Positions 33,905-44,868 are shown, counted from the stretch's first letter. The stretch: DNA of 49,710 bases from Brevundimonas sp. (GCF_004210735.1 NZ_SDZL01000016.1:1-49710), one strand, 5' to 3'. Translations and numbers: made by a program. Notes: a model not told the origin generated them from the sequence alone.

Positions 33905-35965
33905 ATGGCGGGTTTCGGACAGCGATCCGGGGAGGGCGGCGCGGCGCGCACGCCGTTGCAGCGCGTGCTCTATTGGGGCGCCGTGGCGGCGGTTTGGGGG
34001 CTGATCTTCCTGGTGGTCTTCTTCGCCGTGTTCGCGCGCGGCCTGCCCGACACCTCCAGCCTGTACGAGGTCGATCGCCAGCCCTCCATCACCTATCTGG
34101 ACCGCAACGGCGCCCTGATCGCGACGCGCGGAACCCAGATGGCGCCGCCGGCCGATCTGGACGCCCTGCCGGACTATGTGCCTGCCGCTTTTGTGGCCAT
34201 TGAGGACCGACGGTTCTGGCATCACCCCGGCTTTGACCCGATCGGCATGACGCGCGCCATGGCGGCGAACATGCGCGCCGGCCGCGTGGTCCAGGGCGGG
34301 TCGACCATTACCCAGCAACTGGCCAAGAACCTGTTCCTGACACCCGATCAGAACATGCGCCGCAAGGTGCAAGAGCTGATGCTGGCCGTCTGGCTGGAGA
34401 TGAAATTCACCAAGAAAGAGATTCTGGCCCTCTATCTGAACCGGGTCTATTTCGGCGCCGGCGCCTATGGCATTGAGGCGGCCTCGCAGCGCTATTTCGA
34501 CAAGAGCGCCAAACAGCTGACCGTCGGCGAGGCGGCGTTGCTGGCGGGCCTGCTCAAGGCGCCGTCGCGCTATTCGCCGGTGTCCGAGAGCGAACGAGCA
34601 GCGACCCGCGCCACCGTCGTTCTGAATCAGATGGAAGAGACCGGCGTCATCACCGCCGATCAGCGCGCCGCCGCGGTGCTGGAGCCGGTGCGCGTGTCGC
34701 GGACCCTGGCCACCCAGCACGCCCAGTATTTCATCGACTGGCTGGACAAGTCGATCCGCGGCTTGGTCGGCGAGCCGACCGAGGATCTGGTCGTCGAGAC
34801 GACACTGGACCTGACGCTGCAGACGGCGGCCGAACGTTCGGTGCGCCGTATCCTGGATCGCGACGCCTCACGCGGGGTGCAGCAGGCCGCGCTGGTGGCG
34901 ATGGATGGCGACGGACGGGTGCGGGCCATGATCGGCGGCGCCTCCTATGCCGACAGCCAGTTCAACCGCGCCGTGGACGCGCGCCGTCAGGCGGGCTCGG
35001 CGTGGAAACCCTTCGTCTATCTGGCCGCCGTCGAGGCTGGCTACACGCCCGAAACGCCGGTGGTCGACGAGCCGATCAAGATCGGCAACTGGAGCCCGCG
35101 AAACTATTCCGGCAATTTCATCGGCCAGACGACCCTGGCGAACGCCGTGGCCCAATCGACCAACACCGTCGCCGCGTCAGTCGCCGACCAGATCGGGCGC
35201 GACAGCGTCGCTCGCGCGGCCAAGCGGCTGGGCATCTCCAGCCGGATCGGTCTCGAACCCGCCATGGCGCTGGGGGCCGTCGAGGTCTCGCCGCTGGACA
35301 TGGCGACCGCCTATGACGCCTTCGCCAACGGCGGCCGCCGGGTCGAAGCTTACGGCGTCAGCCGTATCCGCACCCCGCAGGGCCGGGTGATCTATCAGCG
35401 CGGCGCCCGCGACAATGCGGGGATGCAGGCGATCAACAATCCGTCGCTGTACTACATGAACCAGATGCTGCGCGGGGTCGTCACCTCGGGCACGGCGCGG
35501 TCCGCCGCCATTTCCGGCCGCGACATCGCGGGCAAGACAGGCACGACCTCGGACTACAAGGACGCCTGGTTCGTCGGCTATACCGGCGGCTTCGTCACTG
35601 CGGTCTGGGTGGGCAAGGACGACAATACGCCGATGCGCGGCGTGACCGGCGGCGCCGCGCCCGCGGCGATCTGGAAGGGCTTCATGGACGCCGCCCTGCC
35701 GCGCCTGGCGGTGCAACGCATTCCCGACGGCCCGGCCATGCCCGAGGGCTGGCAGGCGCCGGACCCGGTGGGCGACTTGCTGGGCTCCATAGGCGACGTG
35801 GGCGGAACGCCGTCCGAACCGATCGACCCGAACCAGGGCGAGCCCTATCAGCCGGAGCCAACTCAGCCGGCCGCCCCCGTGCGACAGCCACCGCCGCTTG
35901 AAACGGCGCCCCAGGTGAAGTCGGACCTGCCGCCCGAAAAGCGGTCGGATCCCCTGTTCTTCTAG
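33905..35965 (+). CDS. Bifunctional penicillin-binding protein (class A, PBP1-type)
   Basis: A peptidoglycan glycosyltransferase/transpeptidase of 686 residues anchored in the inner membrane by about residues 22-46 (LYWGAVAAVWGLIFLVVFFAV). The GT51 domain has AIEDRRFWHHPGFD (Glu100) and GGSTITQQLAKNLFL, plus the ILALYLNRVYFGAGAYG block. The transpeptidase domain has the SxxK motif in AGSAWKPF (Ser365, Lys368), STN and KTGTTSDYKDAWFVG. The last 60 residues are rich in proline, glutamine and glutamate and are probably a flexible periplasmic tail. Family length and motifs are complete. The next gene starts 17 nt downstream. Confidence 0.96.
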   Translation: MAGFGQRSGEGGAARTPLQRVLYWGAVAAVWGLIFLVVFFAVFARGLPDTSSLYEVDRQPSITYLDRNGALIATRGTQMAPPADLDALPDYVPAAFVAIEDRRFWHHPGFDPIGMTRAMAANMRAGRVVQGGSTITQQLAKNLFLTPDQNMRRKVQELMLAVWLEMKFTKKEILALYLNRVYFGAGAYGIEAASQRYFDKSAKQLTVGEAALLAGLLKAPSRYSPVSESERAATRATVVLNQMEETGVITADQRAAAVLEPVRVSRTLATQHAQYFIDWLDKSIRGLVGEPTEDLVVETTLDLTLQTAAERSVRRILDRDASRGVQQAALVAMDGDGRVRAMIGGASYADSQFNRAVDARRQAGSAWKPFVYLAAVEAGYTPETPVVDEPIKIGNWSPRNYSGNFIGQTTLANAVAQSTNTVAASVADQIGRDSVARAAKRLGISSRIGLEPAMALGAVEVSPLDMATAYDAFANGGRRVEAYGVSRIRTPQGRVIYQRGARDNAGMQAINNPSLYYMNQMLRGVVTSGTARSAAISGRDIAGKTGTTSDYKDAWFVGYTGGFVTAVWVGKDDNTPMRGVTGGAAPAAIWKGFMDAALPRLAVQRIPDGPAMPEGWQAPDPVGDLLGSIGDVGGTPSEPIDPNQGEPYQPEPTQPAAPVRQPPPLETAPQVKSDLPPEKRSDPLFF

Positions 35966-35982
35966 ACGAGAAAGCCCGTGCC

Positions 35983-36675
35983 ATGATTGCGCTTCTACTG
36001 CTGGCGCTGGACGCCTCGCCCTCGGCGGCCCAGATCCGGGACAGCGAGACCTGCTATTCGATCAACCGGATGGTGGATGGCGAGACCCGTCCCATCGGCG
36101 TGACCTGGCAGAGCGTGAAGCATGACCGCATTGACGGCGTCGATGTGTTGAGGGTCGTCGTTCACCAGCGCGGCGCCGGGGGGCGGTTCGACATGCGCGA
36201 CGCCTTTGTCCTGCGCGCCGATACCCTGCAGCCGATCACCTTTGAGAACACGCGTAGCGGCGCGCTGCATGTCTCGCTGCGCTACGAAGACGGCCGGGTG
36301 GTCGGGCGCAGGATTGATGATGGTGTTGAAAAGGCCGTCGACGTGGCCCTGCCCACGCCGGTCTGGGAGGGCAATCTGTACGGCGTCATGTTCGCCGGCT
36401 TGCCGCTGGCGGAGGGCGCGACCTTCCAGCTGCCCTACTATCAGTACGACAAGGGCGTCAGCGCCTTTGATCTGCGTGTCACCGGCAGCGAGGTGGTCGC
36501 CACCCCCGAAGGCCCGGTCGACGCCTGGGCCGTCGAGGTGACGACGGGTGCGGACGTTCGCATCACCTATCTGATCGCCAGGGAGGGCGGGCGTGAACTG
36601 GGCTACCGCGGCCAGTCCTTCAACCAGGTGATGGGCGGCGACTGCTCGGAGATCACGGGCGCGCCTGCGGCCTGA
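35983..36675 (+). CDS. Exported protein, DUF3108-like
   Basis: A 230-residue periplasmic protein with signal peptide MIALLLLALDASPSAAQ. The mature part, RDSETCYSINRMVDG, then VDVLRVVVHQRGAGG, FVLRADTLQPITFENT, LHVSLRYEDGRVVGR and VFEGNLY-like VWEGNLYGVMFAGLPLAEG, is beta-rich and resembles DUF3108-type proteins; that assignment is from memory. It starts 17 nt after the penicillin-binding protein gene, so both probably share a transcript, suggesting an envelope role. Two cysteines (CYS and GGDCSE) could form a disulfide. No catalytic motif is evident. Confidence 0.75.
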   Translation: MIALLLLALDASPSAAQIRDSETCYSINRMVDGETRPIGVTWQSVKHDRIDGVDVLRVVVHQRGAGGRFDMRDAFVLRADTLQPITFENTRSGALHVSLRYEDGRVVGRRIDDGVEKAVDVALPTPVWEGNLYGVMFAGLPLAEGATFQLPYYQYDKGVSAFDLRVTGSEVVATPEGPVDAWAVEVTTGADVRITYLIAREGGRELGYRGQSFNQVMGGDCSEITGAPAA

Positions 36676-36677
36676 GT

Positions 36678-37403
36678 TCAGCGTCCGACGGCGTGCAGCG
36701 ACGCGCCGTGATCGCGCAGCCATTTGCGGAACGGCCGATGATCGCCGACCAGCCGCTGGACCACGGACCAGTAGGCCAGGCTGTGGTCGGCATGGACCAG
36801 ATGCGCCACCTCGTGCGCGGCCAGATAGTCCAGCACGGCGGGCGGGGCCAGGACGACGCGCCACGAATAGCGGATCGAGCGATTGTGGGGGCTGCAGGAG
36901 CCCCAGCGCGAACGAGTGTCGACGATGGACACACGCGCGGGCTTCAGACCCAGCGTTTTCAGATGATGATCGGTGCGGGCGGTCAGCGCCTCGCGCGCGA
37001 CGCGGCGGAACAGGTTTTCGACCCGGCGGGCGAAGGCCTCGCCCTCGCCGCCCGACAGGATGACGGGACCCTCGGCGTCCCGCGACAGGCGCGCTGCGCC
37101 CGCGCCGCCGGTGGCGACCAGCCGGACCGACCGGCCCTGAAAGGGAACGACCGCGCCCGGCTCCAGCGGCGCGCCCTGAGGCCGGGCGGCCAGGCGTTCG
37201 GCGATCCAGTGGGCGCGGCTGCGGGCGAAGGCGACGGCCTCGGCCAACTTGCGCTCGGTGGGGGCGACGGCGACGGCCTCGCCCGCGCGGGCGTCGATGC
37301 GGACAGATAGACGCCGGGCGCGCGGATTGACCGAGAGGCGAAGCGTGGCGCCGCCGTCAAGCGGCAGCCGCTGTCCGTTCCGGTACTGCACAGATCGCCT
37401 CAT
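36678..37403 (-). CDS. YgjP-like (DUF45) zinc metallopeptidase
   Basis: A 241-residue M48-like protein starting at the ATG at 37403 (MRRSVQYRNGQRLPL); the longer frame runs inside phaZ. The zinc motif HEVAHLVHADHSLAYW carries HExxH plus a later His, as in YgjP/SprT-like proteins. Other family blocks are the early RRLSVRIDARAGEAVAV and the RWGSCSPHNRSIRYSWRVVLAP stretch. The substrate is unknown. It overlaps the end of phaZ by 47 nt on the same strand, and its own stop (36678-36680) lies two bases from the stop of the convergent DUF3108-like gene. Confidence 0.9.
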   Translation of the reverse strand: MRRSVQYRNGQRLPLDGGATLRLSVNPRARRLSVRIDARAGEAVAVAPTERKLAEAVAFARSRAHWIAERLAARPQGAPLEPGAVVPFQGRSVRLVATGGAGAARLSRDAEGPVILSGGEGEAFARRVENLFRRVAREALTARTDHHLKTLGLKPARVSIVDTRSRWGSCSPHNRSIRYSWRVVLAPPAVLDYLAAHEVAHLVHADHSLAYWSVVQRLVGDHRPFRKWLRDHGASLHAVGR

Positions 37404-38637
37404 TGGCCGCGATGAAGTCGCGGACGCGCGGATAGATGTCGTCGCGGAAGCGGCGGCCGTTGAAGACGCCATAGTGGCCGACCTCAGGCTGGACGTACAG
37501 CACGCGGCGGGTGTCGGGGATGTTGGGGCACAGGCCGTGGGCGGCCTGGGTCTGGCCGACGCCGGAGATGTCATCCTTCTCGCCCTCGACGGTCATCAGG
37601 CCGATGTCGGTGACGGCGGTCAGGTCCACCGGCTTGCCGCGATGCTGCAACAGGCCGCGCGCCAGCAGATGCTGCTGGAAGACAATGTCGATGGTCTGGA
37701 GATAGAATTCCTCGGTCAGGTCCAGGACCGACAGATACTCGTCGTAGAACTGCTCGTGCTTCTCGACCCCGTCGCCGTCGCCTGTGACCAGGTCCTGGAA
37801 ATAGCGATGGTGGGCGTCGACGTGACGCTCCTCGTTCATCGACATGAAGCTGTAGAGCTGGACGAAGCCCGGATAGACCCGCCGTCCCGCGCCCGGATAG
37901 GGCAGGGGCACGGTGTGGATCATGTTCGACTTGAACCAGGTGAAGGGCTTGGCCTCGGCCAGCTGGTTGGTGACCGTGGGCGACAGCCGCGCGTCGATGG
38001 GCGAGCCCATATAGGTCATGCTGGCCGGGCGGTTAGGGTGGTTCTCCTGGGCCATCAGGGCGCAGGCTGCCAGCACCGGCGGACCGGGCTGGCAGACGCC
38101 GACGACGTGCGGCCGGCCGCCGATCCGCGCCAGCATGATGCGGACGTGGTCGATATAGTCGTGGAAGTCGAACCGCCCCTCCAGCATCGGCACGTTACGG
38201 GCGTTGATCCAGTCGGTGACATAGACGTCGTGGTCCTGCAGGAAGCCCTCGACCGTGCCGCGCAACAGGGTGGCGTGGTGACCCGACAGCGGCGCGACGA
38301 TCAGCACCGCCGGGGGGTGCAGCGGCTTCTTCAGCGCCTTCAGGTCGGCACGATTGCGCTCGAACCGCAACAGGCGACACCAGGGCGAGGACCAGACGAC
38401 CGTCTCGGTGGTGCGCAACGGGCGATCATCGAAAGTGACGACCTCAAGACCCCAGGCCGGCTTGCCGTAGCGGCGGGTCAGGCTCTCGAACAGCTCGGCC
38501 GAGGCATAGGCGGTGCGGCCTATGGCCGTGTCGGCGGCCGGATTGAACGGCGAGGTCCAGAACTGACGGGCCCATTCAGCCCCGAAACGGAAAGGCGTCG
38601 CGCTGTGGTAGGCGAGCTCGTGCAGTGCGTAGAGCAT
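37357..38637 (-). CDS. phaZ: Intracellular polyhydroxyalkanoate depolymerase
   Basis: Degrades stored PHB/PHA granules. It has 426 residues and starts MLYALHELAYHSATPFRFGA, as the intracellular enzymes do. The lipase-like box is VVGVCQPGPPVLAA, with Cys in place of the usual Ser as in this PhaZ group; further blocks are VLIVAPLSGHHATLLRGTVEG, DHDVYVTDWINARNVP and MTVEGEKDDISGVGQTQAAH, and the C-terminal His segment VGHYGVFNGRRFRDDIYP. No polymer synthase or phasin gene is in the window. A TetR regulator gene lies 67 nt upstream on the same strand, so the two may be one transcript. Confidence 0.95.
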   Translation of the reverse strand: MLYALHELAYHSATPFRFGAEWARQFWTSPFNPAADTAIGRTAYASAELFESLTRRYGKPAWGLEVVTFDDRPLRTTETVVWSSPWCRLLRFERNRADLKALKKPLHPPAVLIVAPLSGHHATLLRGTVEGFLQDHDVYVTDWINARNVPMLEGRFDFHDYIDHVRIMLARIGGRPHVVGVCQPGPPVLAACALMAQENHPNRPASMTYMGSPIDARLSPTVTNQLAEAKPFTWFKSNMIHTVPLPYPGAGRRVYPGFVQLYSFMSMNEERHVDAHHRYFQDLVTGDGDGVEKHEQFYDEYLSVLDLTEEFYLQTIDIVFQQHLLARGLLQHRGKPVDLTAVTDIGLMTVEGEKDDISGVGQTQAAHGLCPNIPDTRRVLYVQPEVGHYGVFNGRRFRDDIYPRVRDFIAANEAICAVPERTAAAA

Positions 38638-38704
38638 GAAATCCTGTCGGCGACCCCCGCCTTATGCGGCAGGGCAGCATAGAACGCGCCGCACTGCAAA
38701 AAGA

Positions 38705-39430
38705 TTATCGGTGATCGACTTTTACGGCCGACGTCTCGCAGACGGCGCGGAAGCCGGCGGCGGCGAAACGGACCATATAGGCGCAGGCGCTTTCCAGATC
38801 GCCCGAGCGGCACAGACCGCCCGACAGTCGGTCCAGCCGCCCTGTCTCGCCCAGCGTCAGGGTCAGGGCCCCTGACAGGTTGTGATAGGCCCAGTAGATA
38901 TCGACCTCGGCCGCCTGGGGCAGGACCTGTTTGATCAGCTCGATCAGGCGGTGGATCGCCGGATCGAAATAGCGGGCCATGGTCTCGCCCCCGAAGGCGG
39001 GGTTGGCGTTGGTCTGGGCCACCAGGGCGGCGTAATGCTTCCACCCCGGTCCGCCTTTCAGCGACCATTCGAACGGCGGGCGCAGGAAGGCCTCGAACAA
39101 CCCCTCCAGCGTCATGCCGCCTGGTCCCGGGGCCTCGGCATAGCGGTTGATCGCGGCCACGCGATCGTTATTCCAGACCTCGGCCCGGCGCAGGAAGACA
39201 GCCTCGAACAGGCCGCGCTTGGCGGTGAAATAATAGTGGATCAGGGCGGTATCCACGCCCGCCTCGCGCGCCACCTCGCGAATGGTGACGCCATAGAAGC
39301 CGTGTTTCGAAAACAGATCCTCAGCTGCGTCCAGGATGGATTCGCGCGTGTCCACGCTTGTGGCGGCGCGCGCCTTGGGCGGGCGACCGCGTCGGGCGGC
39401 GGGCGTGGCGGGCAGATCGGGCGGCGTCAT
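38705..39430 (-). CDS. TetR/AcrR family transcriptional regulator
   Basis: A 241-residue regulator. After a proline/arginine-rich leader (PAARRGRPPKARAAT) the DNA-binding domain covers about residues 27-75: RESILDAAEDLFSKHGFYGVTIREVARE, AGVDTALIHYYFTAKRGLFEAVF. The C-terminal domain is helical (EGLFEAFLRPPFEWSL, MARYFDPAIHRLIELIKQVL). It is divergent from the TonB receptor gene (203-nt gap) and precedes phaZ on its own strand, so either could be a target. No operator is obvious beyond small inverted repeats in the shared gap. Confidence 0.93.
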   Translation of the reverse strand: MTPPDLPATPAARRGRPPKARAATSVDTRESILDAAEDLFSKHGFYGVTIREVAREAGVDTALIHYYFTAKRGLFEAVFLRRAEVWNNDRVAAINRYAEAPGPGGMTLEGLFEAFLRPPFEWSLKGGPGWKHYAALVAQTNANPAFGGETMARYFDPAIHRLIELIKQVLPQAAEVDIYWAYHNLSGALTLTLGETGRLDRLSGGLCRSGDLESACAYMVRFAAAGFRAVCETSAVKVDHR

Positions 39431-39633
39431 GGAAGGGAAGCTAGTCGTCCCGGGCCCTTTCGCGCAACGGCGTCCGCCGACGACCTGTGCAAAGGCGCCA
39501 CAGCGTAACCGTTTTCATACCGCTGCGTAAGCGTCGCCGTTTGACAGGACGCCTTCCACTGAGGCACGGTCCAAGAAAATCATTGAACGCTGAATAAAAG
39601 CGTCATCAGGCTGGAAACAGGATTGGAACTCCA

Positions 39634-41874
39634 ATGAACAGACTCGTGAAGACCGCCTTGCTGGCGGGCGCCGCATGGGGTGCGCTCTCGGCCACCGCCA
39701 TCGCCCAGGACGCCGCGCCGCAAGCGCCGCAGGCCTCCCAGACGTCGACCATCGACGACATCATCGTCACCGCGCGCCGCCGCGAGGAAACCCTGAAGGA
39801 CGTGCCGGTCGCGGTCTCGGCCTATTCGTCGGAAGCGCTGGAGCAAAAGGGCGCCGCCGACATCACCGAACTGACCCGTTCGACGCCCAGCCTGACGCTG
39901 CAACCGGCGCGCGGCTCCAACTCGACCCTGATCTCGTTCATCCGTGGCGTCGGTCAGCAGGACCCGCTGTGGGGCTTCGATCCGGGCGTTGGCCTGTACG
40001 TCGACGACATCTACATCGCTCGCCCGCAAGCGGCGGTTCTCGACATCTTCGATATCGAGCGCATCGAAATCCTGCGTGGGCCGCAAGGCACGCTGTACGG
40101 CCGCAACACCATCGGCGGCGCGATCAAATACGTCACGAAGCGTATCGACGCCGATGAACCGGAAGGCAGTCTGCGGGCCTCCTACGGCAGCTATAACCAG
40201 CGCGACGTGGTCGCCTCGGCTGAACTGCCGTTCACCGAGACCTTCGGCGTCTCGGCTTCGCTGGCCCGCTATCTGCGCGACGGCTACGGCACGAACCTGA
40301 ACACCGGCAATGAGCACTACAACAAGGACGTGACGGCCGCCCGGGTCAGCGCCGAATGGACGCCGACTGACAGCCTGTTCTTCCGCCTGGCCGGCGACAT
40401 AGTTCAGGACCACTCCAACGCCCGCCACGGTCACCGCGAACTCGCGCCCATGCCGGACAATGTCTATGACACCAACGCCGGCGCGGGTGACCGTAACCGG
40501 GTCGAGACCAAGGGGGTCTCCTTCACAGGTGAATGGACCGTCAACGACTGGCTGACCCTGAAGTCGGTCACCGCCTATCGCGACGGCTACACGCGCGGCA
40601 ACATCGACTTCGACAACCTGGCTGCGCCGCTGCTGGACATTCCGGCGGCCTACGACGACGATCAGTTCAGCCAGGAATTCCAGGCCCTGCTTTCCGGCGA
40701 CCGCTGGTCGGCTGTGGCCGGTGTGTTCTATCTGGACGCCAACGCTTCGGGCGCTTTTGATACGGTTCTGGGCGGCGCCAACCTGACGACGCTGACCGCC
40801 GGTTCGGTGGGCACCAAGAGCTACGCCGTCTTCGGCGACGTCAGCTATGACGTGACCGACGCCCTGTCCGTCTCCGTCGGCGGCCGCTTCACGCATGACG
40901 AGAAGGAAGGCACGGTCTACCGCCAGCAATACCTGGGCATTCGCAGCCCGTATTTCGGCAATAACGCCGCCGTTCCGTTCGGCCCGGTCCGCACCGACTA
41001 CACCCGCACCCGCGAGTTCGAGAAGTTCACGCCGCGCGTCAGCGTGACCTACAAGATCAACCCGGACTTCACGACCTATGCGTCGTGGGGCCAAGGCTTC
41101 AAGTCGGGCGGCTTCGACATGCGCGGCGACGCCATCGCCTATCCTGGCACCGTCGACGGTTATGATCCGGAAACGGTCGAGACCTTCGAAATCGGCCTGA
41201 AGGGCTCGACCTTCAATCGTCGTCTGAACTTCGCCACGGCGATCTTCGATTCCTCTTACGAGGACCAGCAGATCACCACCCAGTACCCGTCGGGCGCCAC
41301 GGTCGCCTCGGTGGTCGATAACGTCGGTTCGTCCTCGATCCGCGGCTGGGAATTCGAAGGTTCGTTCCGCCTGCTCGACAATCTCGTCGTCAACGGCATG
41401 CTGAGCTATATCGACGCCCAGTTCGACGAGTTCCTGGCCTATATTCCGACCGGCCCGCTGAACACGTCCTGCCCCACCCAGCCGGGCTGTTTCGTGGATG
41501 TCTCGGATGCCCGCGACTTCCAGAACACGCCGGAATGGACCGGGTCGATCGGCGTCGTCTACACCCACTACCTGGGTGACGGCTCCAGCATCGCCTTCCT
41601 GCCGTCGGCCGCCTATCGCGGCGATTCCCAGATGTTCGAGAGCCCGCAACCGCTGCTCGACCAGGGCGGCTACTGGCTGTACGACGCCAGCCTGGTGTGG
41701 ACCTCGGCCAACGATCGTCTGACGGTCGGCCTGCACGGCAAGAACCTGTCCGACGAACAGTACAAGGTCGGCGGCTATGACTTCAGCAGCTTCGGCGTGC
41801 TGGCCGGCAACACGGTCAGCGCCTTCTACGGCGCGCCGCAGACCGTCACCGCCACGGTCGGTCTGAAGTTCTAG
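39634..41874 (+). CDS. TonB-dependent outer-membrane receptor
   Basis: A 746-residue beta-barrel receptor. The signal peptide is MNRLVKTALLAGAAWGALSATAIAQ, ending at about residue 25. The TonB-box region is TIDDIIVTARRREETLKDVP, followed by the plug (VSAYSSEALEQKGAADI, FIRGVGQQD, VYVDDIYIARP-like LYVDDIYIARP, RIEILRGPQGTLYGRNTIGGAI). The barrel ends in ATVGLKF with terminal Phe. The ligand is unknown; receptors of this sort in Caulobacterales often take up complex carbohydrates or aromatic compounds. It is separated from the MFS gene by a terminator. A regulated start is plausible since a TetR gene diverges upstream. Confidence 0.95.
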   Translation: MNRLVKTALLAGAAWGALSATAIAQDAAPQAPQASQTSTIDDIIVTARRREETLKDVPVAVSAYSSEALEQKGAADITELTRSTPSLTLQPARGSNSTLISFIRGVGQQDPLWGFDPGVGLYVDDIYIARPQAAVLDIFDIERIEILRGPQGTLYGRNTIGGAIKYVTKRIDADEPEGSLRASYGSYNQRDVVASAELPFTETFGVSASLARYLRDGYGTNLNTGNEHYNKDVTAARVSAEWTPTDSLFFRLAGDIVQDHSNARHGHRELAPMPDNVYDTNAGAGDRNRVETKGVSFTGEWTVNDWLTLKSVTAYRDGYTRGNIDFDNLAAPLLDIPAAYDDDQFSQEFQALLSGDRWSAVAGVFYLDANASGAFDTVLGGANLTTLTAGSVGTKSYAVFGDVSYDVTDALSVSVGGRFTHDEKEGTVYRQQYLGIRSPYFGNNAAVPFGPVRTDYTRTREFEKFTPRVSVTYKINPDFTTYASWGQGFKSGGFDMRGDAIAYPGTVDGYDPETVETFEIGLKGSTFNRRLNFATAIFDSSYEDQQITTQYPSGATVASVVDNVGSSSIRGWEFEGSFRLLDNLVVNGMLSYIDAQFDEFLAYIPTGPLNTSCPTQPGCFVDVSDARDFQNTPEWTGSIGVVYTHYLGDGSSIAFLPSAAYRGDSQMFESPQPLLDQGGYWLYDASLVWTSANDRLTVGLHGKNLSDEQYKVGGYDFSSFGVLAGNTVSAFYGAPQTVTATVGLKF

Positions 41875-41907
41875 GAAGAACCGGGTCAGCCCGGAATTGA
41901 GCCAGAA

Positions 41908-41940
41908 GGGCGGCGGTTTCGACCGTCGCCCTTTTTCTTT
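41908..41940 (+). terminator. Intrinsic terminator after the TonB receptor gene
   Basis: Stem GGGCGGCGG / CCGTCGCCC (one G:U pair), loop TTTCGA, then a run of five T residues, 34 nt after the stop codon. Confidence 0.88.
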
Positions 41941-41998
41941 GGCGTGACGGCCGCCAGCCGCTAGCGTCGCCGCAACAAACAAGACCAGAGGGACGTCG

Positions 41999-43516
41999 AT
42001 GAGCCAGGTGGAGGCGACCGTGAACGCGCCGCAGGACACCCCGAAACAGGGCGGGGGCTACAGCTTCTACGTCCTGGCGGTGCTGATTCTGATCTACATG
42101 CTGAACTTCCTGGATCGGCAGATCATCGGCATCCTGGCCGCGCCGCTGAAGGCGGAGTTCGGCCTGTCGGACAGTCAGTTCGGCCTGCTGGGTGGGATCG
42201 CCTTCGCCTCGGTCTATTCGACGCTGGCCATTCCGCTGGCCTGGCTGGCGGACCGGTTCAGCCGGGTCTGGATCATGACCGGCGCCCTGACGGTCTGGTC
42301 CGGCTTCACCGCCCTGTGCGGCGTCGCCGGGTCGTTTGGTCAACTGTTCCTGTATCGCATGGGTGTCGGCGTGGGCGAGGCGGGCGGCGTGGCGCCGGCC
42401 TATTCGCTGATCGCCGACTATTTCCCGCCGCATCAGCGGGCGCGGGCCATGGCAGGTTTCGCCTTCGGCATTCCGCTGGGCACGGCGGCGGGGACGCTGG
42501 TCGGCGGCCTGCTGGCGGCAGAATACGGCTGGCGGACGGCCTTCATCGTCGTGGGTTTGCTGGGGGTGCTGGTAGCGCCGCTGCTGCGCCTGACCGTGCG
42601 CGATCCCAAGCGGGGCGCCACCGATGCGCCCAGGCCCGTTTCGGCCGAACCCGCGGTCGCGGCGCTGGACAAGGGTCTGGGGCGGACGGCGGCCCTGATC
42701 ATGCTGGGTCTGGGCGGCGGCCTGTTGATCCTGGCGGCGCTGATCCAGTTCGCGGGTCTGGCGCTGGCCAATCCGCTGGTCATCGCCTTCGCCGGCGGAT
42801 TGTGCGCGGTGATCGGCGTATCGCTGATGATCGCCCGGGTTACGGCCTCGGTGGTCCTGCGCAAGAAAAGCTTCTGGTTGCTGGCGCTGGGCGCGGCCTC
42901 GTCGTCGGTGTGCGGTTATGGCGTGGCGGGTTGGCTGCCGCTGTTCTTCATGCGCAGCTTCGACCTGAGCCTGAAGCAGGTCAGCTGGTATTATTCGGGC
43001 ATCGCCCTGATCGGCGGCCTGCTGGGCATCTGGCTGGGCGGGGCGATCGCCGACAAGCTGGGCAAGCGCGGCAAGGGCGCCTATCCGCTGACGCCGGCCA
43101 TCGCCTTCCTGATCTCGGCGCCGTGCTTCATCCTGGCGATGAATTCGCCCTGGCTGATCGGCCTGGTGTTGCCGGGCGGCGGCAGCCATACGCAGCAACT
43201 GACCCTGGCCTTCCTGATCTTCCTGATCCCGACGGGCCTGAATCTGGCCTGGCTGGGTCCGATCACGGCTGCGGTGCAGCATCTGGCCCCCGCGCCTATG
43301 CGGTCGACCGCATCGGCCCTGTTCCTGCTGATCAACAACCTGCTGGGGCTGGCGGTTGGCTTCTATTATTTCGGCTGGATGAGCGACCTGCTGGCGCCGC
43401 GCTTCGGCGAGGAGAGCCTGCGCTGGGCCATCTACACGGGCATGGGCTTCTATCTGATGGCGTCGGTGCTGCTGATCGGGGCGTCGCGTACGCTGAAGCG
43501 GGACTGGGTGGACTAA
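41999..43516 (+). CDS. MFS transporter
   Basis: A 505-residue inner-membrane transporter with about 12 hydrophobic segments. The first is FYVLAVLILIYMLNFLDRQIIGILAAPLK; the motif between helices 2 and 3 is LAWLADRFSRVW, and the fourth/fifth-helix region reads GVGVGEAGGVAPAYSLIADYFPPHQRARAMA. This pattern fits the spinster-like and aromatic/organic-anion MFS groups. A central hydrophilic loop covers about residues 200-225, followed by a helix pair (LGLGGGLLILAALIQFAGLAL). The substrate is unknown. Because the receptor gene upstream has its own terminator, joint transcription is not assured, but joint uptake of one compound is a reasonable idea. Confidence 0.93.
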   Translation: MSQVEATVNAPQDTPKQGGGYSFYVLAVLILIYMLNFLDRQIIGILAAPLKAEFGLSDSQFGLLGGIAFASVYSTLAIPLAWLADRFSRVWIMTGALTVWSGFTALCGVAGSFGQLFLYRMGVGVGEAGGVAPAYSLIADYFPPHQRARAMAGFAFGIPLGTAAGTLVGGLLAAEYGWRTAFIVVGLLGVLVAPLLRLTVRDPKRGATDAPRPVSAEPAVAALDKGLGRTAALIMLGLGGGLLILAALIQFAGLALANPLVIAFAGGLCAVIGVSLMIARVTASVVLRKKSFWLLALGAASSSVCGYGVAGWLPLFFMRSFDLSLKQVSWYYSGIALIGGLLGIWLGGAIADKLGKRGKGAYPLTPAIAFLISAPCFILAMNSPWLIGLVLPGGGSHTQQLTLAFLIFLIPTGLNLAWLGPITAAVQHLAPAPMRSTASALFLLINNLLGLAVGFYYFGWMSDLLAPRFGEESLRWAIYTGMGFYLMASVLLIGASRTLKRDWVD

Positions 43517-43552
43517 CGAACCTCAGCTTTTCGGCTCGATAAGCTCAGACTG

Positions 43553-43582
43553 TTGCGCCTGCGAAGAGGCGGGGCCTATAAG
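43553..43582 (+). promoter_or_regulatory. Promoter of the sucC gene
   Basis: -35 TTGCGC at 43553-43558, 18-nt spacer, -10 TATAAG at 43577-43582, 41 nt before the sucC start. It is the best sigma70-like match in this gap. Confidence 0.6.
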
Positions 43583-43623
43583 CGCCCCGACCTTTTCCAC
43601 CCTTTCCCAGGCGCGGGCGCGAC

Positions 43624-44814
<1,191 letters not shown>

Positions 44815-44868
44815 GGCTCGTGCCTCACTCGCCACCGCCCTGCTGACAGACCTATTCAGAGCTAGAAC

